This document shows positions 1-10,845 of a DNA stretch of 64,000 bases, one piece after another. Numbering within the stretch: the first letter of the stretch is position 1; each line of letters begins with the position of its first letter. The stretch is from Diadema setosum (lineage: Eukaryota > Echinodermata > Echinoidea > Diadematoida > Diadematidae). The notes under the pieces were generated by a model. It did no database searches. It saw only the letters and a program-made list of their open reading frames with translations, and was not told where the DNA came from. The DNA is taken from positions 19,898,650 through 19,962,649 of the forward strand of contig CM067069.1 in the NCBI GenBank assembly GCA_033980235.1, read 5' to 3'. A program made the translations under genes and the position numbers.

Positions 1-404
1 TCCAACCAAATTGTACATTATGGGATTCAGCTATTACTCATATCAATGACAGTGTTGTCTGACATATAGTTTTCGAACTATCAAGGATCAAAAGTGGGAA
101 ATGTTTTTTTTTTTTCTTCTTTGTAACCGGATCATCGAGAGATGGGGAGGGCGCGGAGGGAGGGAGGTTCAGTATTTGTTGCACTAATTAATTTGTTTTC
201 AGTGGATGCAAACTGAATTTTTTGTAATGTACTGATATAAATTTCATTATAACATGGTATCAGCAAAATTCATTTAATTATACACTGTCGTCGGGCGTGT
301 TATTAATACAATTAATATCACATTACAGTTTGACAGGTCCCGCGTTCCATACATAAACTTACATTCAGAGTACTATAGGTTCTTGCTTTTGGAAATGTAG
401 AGCT
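1..404. other. Intergenic, nothing recognised
   Basis: AT-rich sequence with a T-run near 105-114 and no convincing ORF, RNA gene or repeat end. Confidence 0.5.
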
Positions 405-871
405 TTAAAGGGACATTCCAGACGATTTTCATAATTTCACATCATGTAGTACATAAATCGACAACTCCATGTATAGATTTTTGGAATTTATTGTGGTTCT
501 TGAGCAGAGAAATAATACTTTCAAAAACCTTTAACAAATTACACTGAACAAGGATGATGACATAGGAGGTTCACATATTTCAGAAATGTAGCAGTGTAAT
601 TCCATTACAATACTGCTTGCTTGCGAGTTCACCTGTGTAAAATCTATGCATGCCTTCTTCTTTTGTTCTGCTTCCTTGAGCCCCAACTCATGCATTCTTA
701 TGGTGACTCTGCTATGTCATCATCCTTGTTCATTGCAATTTGTGCTAAATTTTGAAAATATCCTAATTCTTCTTCCCAATTATCACAAATTCTGAAACTC
801 TGTCCTCAGTATAACTAATTTATACTTGTTCAAATGTAAAGATCTGAAAATCATCCGGAGGTCTCCTTTAA
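405..871. mobile_element. Palindromic MITE with TTAA target duplication
   Basis: The element is bounded by TTAA at 405-408 and 868-871. The left end after TTAA reads AGGGACATTCCAGACGATTT and the reverse complement of the right end reads AGGAGACCTCCGGATGATTT, an imperfect terminal inverted repeat. The similarity continues to the centre: GAACAAGGATGATGACAT near 546 recurs inverted at about 712-732, so the whole 460 bp can fold back. There is no coding capacity. TTAA duplications are typical of piggyBac-type transposases, so a piggyBac-mobilised MITE is the likely class. The family name is unknown. Confidence 0.7.
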
Positions 872-1177
872 TTAGGCAACTGGATATGCAAGGCTCGGCA
901 TTATCAATGGCCAGGTGGCCCGGGACCACTAAAAATTGATGTAGGACCATCAAAAGATCAAAGATATCAGTGGCCCGAACGGGCATCATCACAGAACGAA
1001 TTGTTGAACCCTGCATTATGGCAGTCACACCAACCACACATACTGGAGTATAAGAACGTGGACATCAAGTTAAGCATAAAACCTATAGCAGCAAGATTGT
1101 AATGGTTAATTTGTGCTGTTGTTGTTGTTGTTGTTATCGTTTTTAAAGCGGGATTTGGGCTTTTGGAATTCAAATAA
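872..1177. other. Intergenic, nothing recognised
   Basis: Holds only a short GTT microsatellite at about 1117-1135. The short minus-strand ORFs show no family signature. Confidence 0.4.
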
Positions 1178-1530
1178 TTAACACATCAACCACCATGCAG
1201 TCATGTGATGAACAAACGCCGAACTTGTAACTGGCGGTGAGTTGGCTCAGTCGGTAGCGCGTCTGCCTCGCGATCACGCGGCCCGGGTTCGAACCCGAGT
1301 CTGCACTTGAGCAATGTTGTGTGTAAGCATACCGTCCCCTCTAGCAAGAGGCAAAACACTCTGTGCCTCTGATAGAACATTAAAATGGAGGTCCCGTGTA
1401 TGAGAGAGTAACAACTCTTGCACGTAAAAGATCCCGCTACATTCATTCATCGCAAAGAGCAGGGTGTTTAACCCGGTGATTTAAGTGGTCCCACCTCACA
1501 TCCAACTGGACCCCATGGAATAAGACCGGC
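1178..1530 (+). mobile_element. tRNA-derived SINE, copy 1
   Basis: Positions 1233-1300 resemble a tRNA, with an A box (TTGGCTCAGTCGG) and an exact B box (GGTTCGAACCC), the internal RNA polymerase III promoter. The anticodon stem does not pair properly, so this is a SINE head rather than a working tRNA; the loop is Arg-like. The body continues through GAGGCAAAACACTC and TGCACGTAAAAGATCCC, which I recognise as common SINE body sequence in marine deuterostomes. About 55 bp precede the A-box region and are shared with the second copy. The 3' end is uncertain. Confidence 0.65.
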
Positions 1531-1846
1531 TTAAGCTGGTATCTCACTGAGCGGCGAACGTTTGCGAACGTAGCGAATTTGAGATTCGCCAACTTTTCTG
1601 ACGAATGTTTACGAAAAATCAAGGTTCGCTTCTGCCATTAGCGACAGTTAGCGACTTTTAGCGATGTTTTATAGCGACAATTAGCAACACTTGAGCGAAT
1701 GCTTGCGAAACACAGGTGGCGACTATTAGCGACTGTTAGCAAAATTTAATGTTAGCGTTAGTTTTGCAAATGTTAGCGACAGTTTTACAAAATAATGTTA
1801 GCGACAGCTTTGCAAATATTAGTAACCGTTTGCAAATCGCAAACTC

Positions 1847-1970
1847 CAGACTCGGGTTCGAACCCGAGCCGCGTGATCGTGAGGCAGACGCGCTACCGAC
1901 TGAGCCAACTCACCGCCAGTTACAAGTTCGGCGTTTGTTCATCACATGACTGCATGGTGGTTGATGTGTT
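1847..1970 (-). mobile_element. tRNA-derived SINE head, copy 2 (inverted)
   Basis: This is the reverse complement of about 124 bp of copy 1 (1181-1303), nearly identical and including both polymerase III boxes. It stops just past the tRNA-like part, so the body is missing. It lies inside the Harbinger relic. Loss of the 3' part is odd because SINE copies usually lose the 5' end. Confidence 0.6.
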
Positions 1971-2123
1971 CAATCACACCCTTTAAGTATGAACTTAAGC
2001 CACGTGCTGCCTTGCGACAGTTTGCGAATGTTTGGGGGACCTGGAAAAGTACCAGGCGATTATATAGTCAGACCCATAAAACGAACGAACTTACATTCAG
2101 ATCCCTTCTGATCACCGTTCAAG

Positions 2124-2450
2124 ATGGATATCCAGAATATGGAAATGAATTTCTGCCAAGAAGAGGCTCAACGTGCTACTATCCTTGAAGAGCTGCTTTG
2201 CCTGGCTGCTGCTACAGCTGTCATGCAGCTTAAGAGAAAGAAGATAAAGAAAAACAAGAAAGGAAGAACAAACTGAAGAAGAAAAGGAATACTGTTTGGG
2301 TCAGAGTGTGGTTGTTGCAGAGGACAGACTTTGGTCAGTATGAAAAGTTTTTCCAGCAATTACATGATGGAGATGTCAAGAGCTTCAAGAACTTTCTTAG
2401 AGTGGAACCTTGCCTGTTCCAGGAGCTTTTATATAGGAACCATTATGGTT
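2124..2450 (+). pseudogene. Harbinger nuclease N-terminal remnant
   Basis: One frame opens with ATG at 2124 and runs about 49 codons, ending in a lysine-rich stretch. A second frame from about 2306 encodes a block containing FGQYEKFFQQL and RSFKNFLR-like KSFKNFLRVEP, the conserved region preceding the DDE domain of Harbinger/HARBI1-type nucleases. The two frames are offset, and the catalytic domain is absent, replaced by the TTTGCGA repeats. In an intact element the nuclease cuts at the terminal repeats together with a Myb-like partner; here it cannot function. Confidence 0.6.
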
Positions 2451-2725
2451 ACTTGTTCGCTAGCAGTGGCGAATCAAATAAAACTTTTAGCGACACCGTA
2501 TTACGACCGTTTGCGAATTCTTACGAGTGTTTTACAAATGTTTGCAACTGTTAGCGAAAATAGAAATTCGCCTTTGCGACAAGAAAAACTGTTTGCGACA
2601 ATAAAAACCGTTTGCGAACTTTCTTGCGACTATTAACGAACCTTTTGCAACCCTTTACGAACCCTGGCGAAATCCCAAGTTCGCTACGTTCGCAAACGTT
2701 CACCGCTCAGTCAGGTACCCCCTTA

Positions 2726-3540
2726 CGTAGCTGAATATGGGCTATCCAGCCATCATCTCAGATGGAAAATGAACAAGCAAACAAACAAACAAACTACAGT
2801 GTTTAACTCGTGTTTGTTTGTTTGTTTGTTTTGTTTTTGTTTTTTGTTTGTTTGTTGTTCTTTTGGTGTGGGGGGGGGGGGGTCAAGCAGGTTTTGAAAG
2901 AAAGCCGACAATTAAGTCACAAGTTTCGCTTTACATCATTTAACACGTGAGAACAACAGTATGAACATAAGCCATGTAACTGGTGTCAAAAAGAAAGCAT
3001 TAAGCAAAAGATCAGAGAGACCCCTGCCAATCTACATTGTATACACCGACTAAAATCATACATGCATTGCCATTTACCAAGCACCTGTTTCTAATTTATT
3101 TTTTTTTTTAATCATCACACCCTTCACTCAGAGGCTGATTAGTGAATGTTGACTTGATTTCATTTTTATCACTCGCGGCTATTTTCTTTTGATATTGCCA
3201 ACTACCAAGTGCAGGCTTGTTATTAGGTGAATGTGCTGGCAAGCACCATCCAATATAAGGGATATGAATAACCATCACATCACAGAAACTTATCTCAGTG
3301 AACTAACAAACCAAAATGCCTGTTGTCACAAATTACATTTTTCTGCTCATGCGCAAAGTGAAACTACGAACTGGTTTATTGACGTCATGCATTTGTTGAT
3401 GCTCGACGATGCTGTGCTTTGCTTTGCATTATGTTGCAAATAAATAGCAATACTTTGATACTTTGATAATTCAGTATATCTCAAATATTCCACTCCCACT
3501 TCCCTTGCGCCATATCGTTTTATATGAGTCTATAGATTCT
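2726..3540. repeat. Low-complexity intergenic with CAAA/TTTG inverted microsatellites
   Basis: A CAAA run near 2774-2792 faces a TTTG run near 2814-2850 and can form a hairpin; a G-run follows at about 2870-2882. The rest (2890-3540) shows no gene or recognisable repeat end. Confidence 0.5.
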
Positions 3541-3545
3541 GTGTC

Positions 3546-4335
3546 TCCCCATGTGAAAAAGTACTTCAAGTACTGCAGGAAATACTGCAGTATTATTGCA
3601 GTACTACTGCAGTACTCGTAGTACTTTTGAAGTACTTGCAGTAATCATAGTATATTTGCAGTACTTTTGAGGTAGTACTGCAGTACTTCTATGGTAGTAC
3701 GGCAGAACTACTGCAGTACTCGTAGTACTTTTGAGGTACTTGCAGTAATCATAGTATATTTGCAGTACTTTTGAGGTAGTACTGCAGTACTACTATGGTA
3801 GTACGGCAGTAATTGCAGTACCTTCGAGGTACTTGCAGTACTCACGCTATTCTCATTGTAATTTTGCAGTACTTTTGAGGTAGTACTGCAGTACTTCTAT
3901 GGTAGTACGGCAGTAATTGCAGTACCTTCGAGGTACTTGCAGTACTCGCGCTATTCTCATTGTAATTTTGCAGTACTTTTGAGGTAGTACTTCAGTACTT
4001 CTATGGTAGTACGGCAGTACTTCTATGGTAGTACGGCAGTAATCGCAGTACCTTCGAGGTACTTGCAGTACTCACGCCATTCTCGTTATTTTGCAGTACT
4101 TTTGAGGTAGTATTGTAGTACAGTACTTCTATGGTAGTATATATACGGCAGTAAATCGCAGCACCTTACATCGAAATACTTGCAGTACTCATGCCATTCT
4201 CATTTAAATTTTGTAGTACTTTTTTTTTTTTGAGGCAGCACAGTACATTGTAGTAGTATTGCAGTACTTGAGAGGTAGTTTTATTGATGATTCTTCTGCA
4301 GTTTATAAGTTGGAGTACTGCAGTACTTTTGATTT
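3546..4335. repeat. GTAC/CTGCAG palindrome array 1
   Basis: A diverged tandem array built from AGTACTGCAGTACT-type palindromes. Longer units of roughly 100-130 bp carry landmarks such as CTATGGTAGTACGGCAGTA and TACCTTCGAGGTACTTGCAG. It begins at GTGAAAAAGTACTTCAAG and decays rightward, with T-runs and AT insertions after 4200. Its outer edge (GTGAAAAAGTACT) is mirrored at the right end of the second array (AGTACTTTTTCACA at about 13935), which suggests one family. Confidence 0.75.
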
Positions 4336-4890
4336 TTTTTTTGAAGTGGCTTATTGTCGGTACTACTATTATAAGTAAATCTGCATTACTGTTTAAGTAT
4401 AGCTATTGCAATAATAATTATGTAGAAGCTAAGTGATGCTCATGCATGTATTTATTTCTGCTACAAAAAAAAAATCATACAATGGACTAAAACTCAAACC
4501 TCTTGGTAGTACCTGTGGTTAACGCTACTTTAACCTCAGACCAGATCTTTACTGACGGGGGCAATTTAACTTTCATATTAGAAAAAAAAAAAGAATTCGC
4601 TATCTATTTTTAAATATTCCAATTTATGCAAGAAATCATATTTTGACTGAAACAGAGCTGCCAACCTCTGGATGCATGATTTATTAATTTTTCCAGATTT
4701 AGTAATTTTTCAAGAAGTGCCCATTTCAATTCCGTGGGACCGGCGATATTACCTCGTTACAGCCGGTACCTCGTTATAACCGTACGCATCAAAAACAAAG
4801 AAAAACATAAGCACGACGTCATAATATACCCATCGATGAAAGTTTAGAACATCCTTTGCATTGTTATCACACAATATGGGCAATTATTAT
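4336..4890. other. Intergenic with a shared CTCGTTATAACCG block
   Basis: Mostly AT-rich. Around 4734-4785 there is GTGGGACCGG...CCTCGTTATAACCG, which recurs in the same orientation at 12550-12592, next to the other GTAC array. Nothing coding is seen. Confidence 0.45.
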
Positions 4891-6260
4891 CGAGAGAATA
4901 AAGGTAAATTATTTGTGAATAAGGTGAAAAAAGTCGGGGTTGAAATGGATATTTTTCTTCCAAAATCTCTTCGAATATAATAGAGCACGTTACATTCTTG
5001 AGAAACATAGGCTTATATTATTATTATCAAAATCATATTGCATAAAATGTGTTTAAGTTTTTCTAAACACCAACGCAAATAAAGTAACATACATGCGTTG
5101 TTTACCGGACCTTGCGAGGCATTTTTACGCTGATTTCGAGCGGGAATGGGATAATTTCATGAATCACATCGGCTGTAAATCTTATACAATTTATGATTGT
5201 AGCGCCCGAAAGGATTAAAATGCGTTATTTTCTTTCGAAAATCTCTTCGCGTTTTGTACATCCGTTCTTGAAAAATAAGCGACAGGAATGAATCTAGAAG
5301 GTTGTGATTCTTTTTACACATCAGATCTGTTCCTAATAGACCATTCTGAAAGAAAGAAAATGTTCATTGTGAAATGCGTTGTTAAAAATTGTGGTTATGA
5401 ACAAACCCAGATCTATTCAAATTGTTAAATGCGTTAATTTCTTTTTCTGAACACCGACTAGGTAGCTTAACATGCGTTATTCAACTATTTTTACGCTACT
5501 GTCCACCGGCGAGATCGCGATGATTAGAGTAACATATACATTATGTGTCGTTTATCGTTACTTGTGGGATTTATTTTTTTTTTACGCTGTTGGTGCCCAG
5601 CGGGAATGTGATAATTTCATAAATTATTTCGGCTGTCATCTCATACAATGTATTATCGTTGCACCCGAAGGGATTGAAGATGCGTTGTTCATTTTCTTCT
5701 GAAAATCCCTTCGCGTTTTGTACATCCCTTCTTGAAAAATATGCGACATGATTGAATTCAGAAAGTTGTGATCCATTTTACGCAAATCTGTTCTTCGTAG
5801 ACCATTCTGAAGGAAAGAAATATCTGCATTGTAAACTGCGTTGTTAAAATTGTGATAATAAACAAACCCAGATCTATTCAAATAGTTAAATGCGTTTGTT
5901 TCTTCTTCTGAACACCTATTACGTAGCTTAACATGCGTTATTCAACTATTTTACGCTACTGTCATCCGGCGAGATCACAATGATTTCAGAGTATACGTGC
6001 GACGTTTATACCTTAACTTGCGAGATTAGGTTATACGTTACGTTGTTGGTGCCCATGCAGCGGGAATGCGATGATTTCATGAATCATTTTGGCTGTATTG
6101 CGCCCAGGATCAAAGATGCTTCTTTATAATTCCCGAAAATCCCTTCGCGTTGTATACATCCATTAAATTAAATAGAAATGCGACAGGATTGCGTTATTTA
6201 ACATTTTTTTTACGCTACTGTCAACCGGAGAGATCGCAGTTGTATTAATTATTTCAGCTA
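4890..6260. repeat. 460-bp tandem repeat, three main units
   Basis: The anchor CGGGAATG occurs at 5141, 5601 and 6061, exactly 460 bp apart. Units share landmarks such as CTTCGCGTTTTGTACATCC, CTGAACACC...TAGCTTAACATGCGTTATT and TTTACGCTACTGTC. A partial older unit precedes the first and a shortened one follows the third. Divergence between units is substantial. No ORF is conserved across the units, so this is non-coding. Confidence 0.75.
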
Positions 6261-7149
6261 TAATCATATATTCGTACAATATTTTTGCTAACCAGCAAAA
6301 GAACTGGAAGTCGGGACTACAAATGTTACCTCCATTTTCTTATTTGGCACCATGACATAATCTGGTCTTGACTTCTATCCGTTCTCCGTTTCTTTTTCGC
6401 AAACACTGATTACTCGGGGCTTACAGCCAAACAAGATATAGGTCCCGTCATACTTCTCTTTAATCAACCCCATTTCGATTTCGATTTTGACCAGTTATCA
6501 CTACATGTAATTATTGTGTTAACACCATGTATTTTGTGTTCCACACATTGTAAAAAAAAAAAGTTAAAGAACTGGTTTGATTTCTGTTACAATGCTCATG
6601 AGAAGTATGGAAAATAAATAAATTTAATTGAATTGAAATGGAAAGGTTAATGTTGAGTTTTACACGCATTCCAATTTTCATATTAGCCACGAGTGTCGCC
6701 TAATAAAAAGTTGGAGTGCTTTTTTTGCTTGTTGCATTGTGGGCTGACCTAAAAAATTACGCACACGAAATGATTATGTTTGATAATTAATAGTAGGAAG
6801 ATCTGATGGTATCTTATTGCATTTTTTTTTCAAAGAAACATGGAAGGAACCGCGGTCTCTGCAAAATGGGAAAAACATGGGTGGTGTTAATTCGAAATTC
6901 CGTGTTTGAAAAGCGGCAAGTCTACAAAATAGTACCGCGATCACCTTGCCTACTATTATGCTCATCCTAACAGAATTTTGTAAGCATGACTACCTCCGTG
7001 TCTCAGAATAACGTGGCACACAGGGGATTTCCACCATGGCACATAAGGAGTTGAAATCCGATCAAATTTCTTATGTTTTATTCTATCATGATGCGCCGAA
7101 AATGTAATAACCGGATCTCCAATAGGCCCCCCCCCCCCCCCCATTCGTG
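6260..7149. other. Intergenic, nothing coding
   Basis: AT-rich, ending in a C-run at about 7127-7142. No supported gene. Confidence 0.4.
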
Positions 7150-7380
7150 TCTACTTAGTATTTTGTGGCGCCAATCGAGTGCACGTGTGATCGCCAGCCC
7201 GCGCGCACGCACATATTGCTTCTATGACCACTGAGTGGGGTTATACATGTAGTAGCTACGCGCGCGTGCGTGCGTGCACACTCGCGATGCGAGTACAGTG
7301 CATGTATTACGCAACGAGTCGAGTACCGCCGTTTGAGTTGCATTTTCAAATTCTGTAAAACGTTACGCGTACAAAGCAAA
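7150..7380 (+). promoter_or_regulatory. CpG-rich stretch before a decayed exon
   Basis: Against the AT-rich background this segment is rich in CG, GTGCGTGCGTGC and CACGTG-like words and lies immediately before an ATG in a strong context (AAAATGG) at 7381. That position suggests a former promoter or 5' UTR. There is no TATA box I can defend. Confidence 0.3.
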
Positions 7381-9850
7381 ATGGCAGCGCAGAGAACGAA
7401 GAAATTTTATGCCTTGTGACTGTGATGACAGCGTTGGAAAAGGTCCTGTGGTGGACTGGATAAAGGACAATGCCCAATATTCACGTTGTTGTTCCCATGA
7501 GGAAGTGACTGTAGTATAATGGGGCAGCGGAAAATCTGCATCAACACATCAAGCAAAGCTGCTTGCAGCTAATGGTAAGTTACGTTCAACTGTATACCCT
7601 ACATGTTGATTGTGTGTATGATTGAGGGTACCACCTATCGTCACCCTATTGGATTTGTAGCTTGTTTATTCCAAAAATGTATTACAAATTCGCCTAAATC
7701 TTACCTCAAATATGCCATAAATACTACAGTTTCGAATGTCGTGACCGTCTTGTTGGTTTTAAATCTCCGTTTTAAAATAGCGCAATTTTAGTGCACGCAA
7801 TCCGTTTTCTTCGCACAACGTTAGTTCTAGCGATCGGCAACCCTCCCTCCATAGGTAATACACGTCAATTTCACAGCCATGCGTCCTTACTGAGCGCATG
7901 TGTAATGTGTAATTGAAACATGTCTAGGGCTACTACTATTTTGGTTTGTTAGTTTGTTTGTGAGTTTGATTTGCGTTTCTTCGTTTTATTGTTTTCAAAG
8001 CTATTGACACTTACTGTAATCCCGCGCATACTTTTTCGTTCGTACGCAAACAGCCATGATACAAAATACGCAGGGAGCCAGGGTGCCGATGTCAAGCAGG
8101 TACCCTGCCGATAGGTGGTACCCTTACCATAAGATATAACGTTAGAATCTATTTACATGTACAATGTATGTTAAGTTCAGCCGGGGGAGTTTTCAGCCGC
8201 CTCGAGACTCTACAGTCAACTTTGCATCATACCTTTGCCCAGCTATCCTGAATAGTAACCACCTAAAAACCTATGTCACATCCATAGCCACAACTACTGA
8301 CTGGGAACCTGGCTGTACTATTAGATCGTTCAGACCTAAGTTGACCTTTTCCTCATTTTACTTTCAAAAATGAGAATTTGGACACAGAGGCTCAGAATTT
8401 GATTTTGCACTTCCTTACGCGTGCAGCTAACTGTAAGGAGACATACGTTTAGATTTAAGACATTCCTTGTCAAATTCCTTATGATTGTGACAAAAGTTCT
8501 TGTCAACTAAAGGCTAAAGCCCAGTCTAACCGTTAGGATACACCTCTTCACTCCATCACAAGCATTTTGCAAGTAACTTTCCGTGAGATTTGTGGGTTTA
8601 ACCACTTGGCTGCGGACCACGTAATATCCTTGGCAACATTCCATTGTGTGCTGAGCATTTAATATAATATTACGTCTTCATATAATGTGCAATTTGAAGC
8701 CTCAGCGCTGTGCTACCCCTACCCCTATGACATGATTGAATGTACGGGCAACAGGTGCCCCCCAAAATCAGTGATTTAGCTGTGATTTGTGAGGGTTTTG
8801 ATTGGTCTCCAAGGTGAAAGTTTCTATAGAGTCTCAATTCAAAATGGTGACCTACATGTACAGTGGGAAGAAGGGTTTTGATGAATCTTTTGATGATAAT
8901 AAGTAAAGCTGCTCTTTGTGAAGGATTTGTGGAGGTATCGCAGATCAGGAGAGGATGATGCCTCACTATTTCATATTTCATGTTTCATCCATTGTGAAGC
9001 ATTATCATTATTATTATTATTACTTATAGTGCGCTTTTCCCACAAGGCCCAAAGCGTTTACAATCAATTCAAAATATGCACGACAGTATGCACGACAGTA
9101 CGTCTTCAATCTTTTGAATGCTTTTCTTCATCTGCATTTTCAGATCAGAGGATGTTCACTCTCCATAGGCTTGAAGTATTGGAGAGGCTAGACCAACATG
9201 AGCAGGTGTACATTCAAATTGCAGAGCGCCACCACAGCAGGTTGCTTTACCAGTAAACATGGAGATTGGTGAGCTGAGGAGACTACGATGCTGCCATTAC
9301 CCCCTCGAGAGTAAGGCAGCTTTCCAGGAGCTCGACAGCCTTCTAGCTTCTGGAGATTTCTTATGCTGGTGGAAAGATATTGGTGAGCAAAATACTAGTA
9401 TTCTAAAGTGTTGCCTATATGTGTCATTTTTCTTTCCCTTGACCTCTGTCCTCTGTAATCTGTTGTTAGTTTTTAACCAAATCAATTCAATAACAGTGAA
9501 CATAGTGTTTATATGAAATTAAATGTCACATAAAATGAGAAATGAGATTTGAATGTTTTTTTACATGTATAAAAAAGTAAGGAATTAATCATTTGTCTTG
9601 TCAGCTGCTTGTTTATGTTTAGTAAATTCTCTTATTTTATTTAAGGATTTGATCTTTTCAACTCTTTTTCAGACATGCATCCTCAGAATCAGTGGATCCT
9701 AATGGCAGGCGGTGAGCGGCAACTCTCTGGAGAAGATTGTGGGTCATGAGATCAGAAAGACCTGCATGGCAACAACAGGTCGAGCATGAAGGGGACATCT
9801 TCGTTTGCAGATTTACAAGGTTGCCATGCTTTCGTCTCAAGTACTATTTT
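7381..9850 (+). pseudogene. Decayed DUF4806-type gene (three visible exons)
   Basis: Exon A, 7381-7574, starts at ATG and ends at a good donor (ATG|GTAAGT). Its frames include DCDDSVGKGPVVDWIKDN, resembling the N-terminal segment of animal DUF4806 proteins, but a stop follows after 12 codons and another lies near the exon end. Exon B, about 9142-9396, has an acceptor (TGCATTTTCAG) and encodes PLESKAAFQELDSLLASGDF plus LCWWKDI, matching the start of DUF4806. Exon C, about 9672-9850, encodes SLEKIVGHEIRKTC and, after a frameshift, a KGTSSFADLQ-type end with IYKV in another frame. The domain is of unknown function. Stops and frameshifts argue for a pseudogene; assembly error is an alternative. 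The family call is from pattern memory. Confidence 0.4.
8996..9065 (+). repeat. ATT-repeat / AGTGCGCTTTTCCC repeat end
   Basis: An ATT microsatellite leads into TATAGTGCGCTTTTCCC...CCCAAAGCG, a terminal motif seen in interspersed repeats of many marine invertebrates. It lies just before exon B of the decayed gene. Confidence 0.4.
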
Positions 9851-9970
9851 CAGTAAGTCAAGCCAAGCCCTCTTCAAAAACAGAATTACTTTCTTAGCCA
9901 TTTTTTTTAAAATTTCCACATTCAAAGTCTTTTTTTTTTTCCTTCGTTTTTATAGGATACAGAGCTCTAT

Positions 9971-10275
9971 CATAAAGTTTTGGTTGAGACTTGGCTTAAG
10001 GTTTTTGTCATGTTTTTGTTTTTTTGTGGGATAGTGAGAAACCTCTTGTAAAATACAACTGTATGAAAGACCATGTAGTTTCATGGGGATTTCATTTTTT
10101 TTTTTTTTTTTTTTTTTTAATGAAAATCAATTTTGAAATGGCTGGGATGTCCAAAACAGAGCAATCCTATTAGAGCGTGGAATCCAAATTTTATTACAAT
10201 CTTTCAGTTGTACTTTTTGGATTTTGTAGCTATTCCGTATCCGATTTCCATCAAATAAACTTTGAATTCCTCTTA
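9971..10275 (+). mobile_element. Degraded copy of the 46/47-kb TTAA MITE
   Basis: TTTTGGTTGAGAC at about 9978 is followed by a block with AATCAATTTTGAAATGGCTG and ATCAAATAAACTTTGAATTCC, the same order as in the MITEs at 46256-46644 and 47318-47715. Both TTAA ends are eroded. A T-run at about 10096-10118 interrupts it. Confidence 0.55.
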
Positions 10276-10334
10276 CCCCTAACCAGGCCAGGCCCTTTTT
10301 AGTGTTCTGTGGCCTGGGAGGGGTTGATTCAATT

Positions 10335-10335
<1 letters not shown>

Positions 10336-10368
<33 letters not shown>
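10336..10368. repeat. 33-bp C homopolymer
   Basis: An uninterrupted run of C. It is preceded by GGGGTTGATTCAAT, which recurs at about 11031-11044 after a G-rich stretch, so the flank is a small shared repeat. The proline ORF across it is an artefact. Confidence 0.85.
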
Positions 10369-10369
<1 letters not shown>

Positions 10370-10783
10370 AGATCTCAGCGTTTGATTGCACAATCGCTAT
10401 GAAATTTGGCTTGTTCATTACCCGTGGTGTAATCTACCAAGCTATACAAAAAGAAATGGAAATTTTCGTCATACAGTATATGCATAAAATCATGCATTTT
10501 GCTCCCTATCAGATATTAAAGCTCCTAGAATCCTATTTTTTGGTGAAAACATTCTTTGTGGCATTTCTAACAATGAATTTGAAAAAAAAATAGTATCAAA
10601 ATCAATTTCTTCAGTATTTTATTGTATTAATTTCTTGGTAATCTTAGGTACATGTATTTTTTTTGTTTTTTCGGCCTGTTGATTTATCATTTTTTTCCCA
10701 CAGAATTTATGTCAGAACCCATTTCAAGCATTATCATGATAAAATTAATTAGTTTCAGCCCATGAAAGTGAAAATGATTAGAT

Positions 10784-10845
10784 TGTGTTTTCTCTTCTTA
10801 TTCATAAAGATATAAATATCTTTATGAATAAGAAGAGAAAACTCA
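10784..10845. repeat. Near-perfect 30-bp palindrome
   Basis: TTTTCTCTTCTTATTCATAA at 10788-10807 continues to GATAT, then AA, then the exact inverse. Arms are about 30 bp with one mismatch at the outer edge and a 2-base spacer. It does not sit inside an identifiable transposon. The length and perfection suggest recent origin or selection. Confidence 0.8.

Larger units (their letters stand above)
1534..2722 (+). mobile_element. Degraded PIF/Harbinger DNA transposon
   Basis: The ends form an inverted repeat of about 40 bp whose core is ACTGAGCGGYGAACGTTTGC, flanked by TTA at 1531-1533 and 2723-2725, the 3-bp TWA duplication expected of PIF/Harbinger. The interior is filled with repeats of the TTTGCGAA / TTAGCGAC type in both orientations and carries a nuclease remnant. 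A reversed SINE head is inserted at 1847-1970. The size (1.19 kb) and broken ORF make it non-autonomous. Confidence 0.65.

Noticed and set aside
1233..1305. Functional tRNA gene
   Set aside because: The A and B boxes are good but the anticodon stem does not pair and SINE body sequence follows.
3546..4335. CRISPR-like array
   Set aside because: Repeats lack unique spacers and the DNA is clearly animal.
10127..10593. Poly-Pro/poly-Gly ORFs
   Set aside because: They read through the 33-bp C homopolymer.
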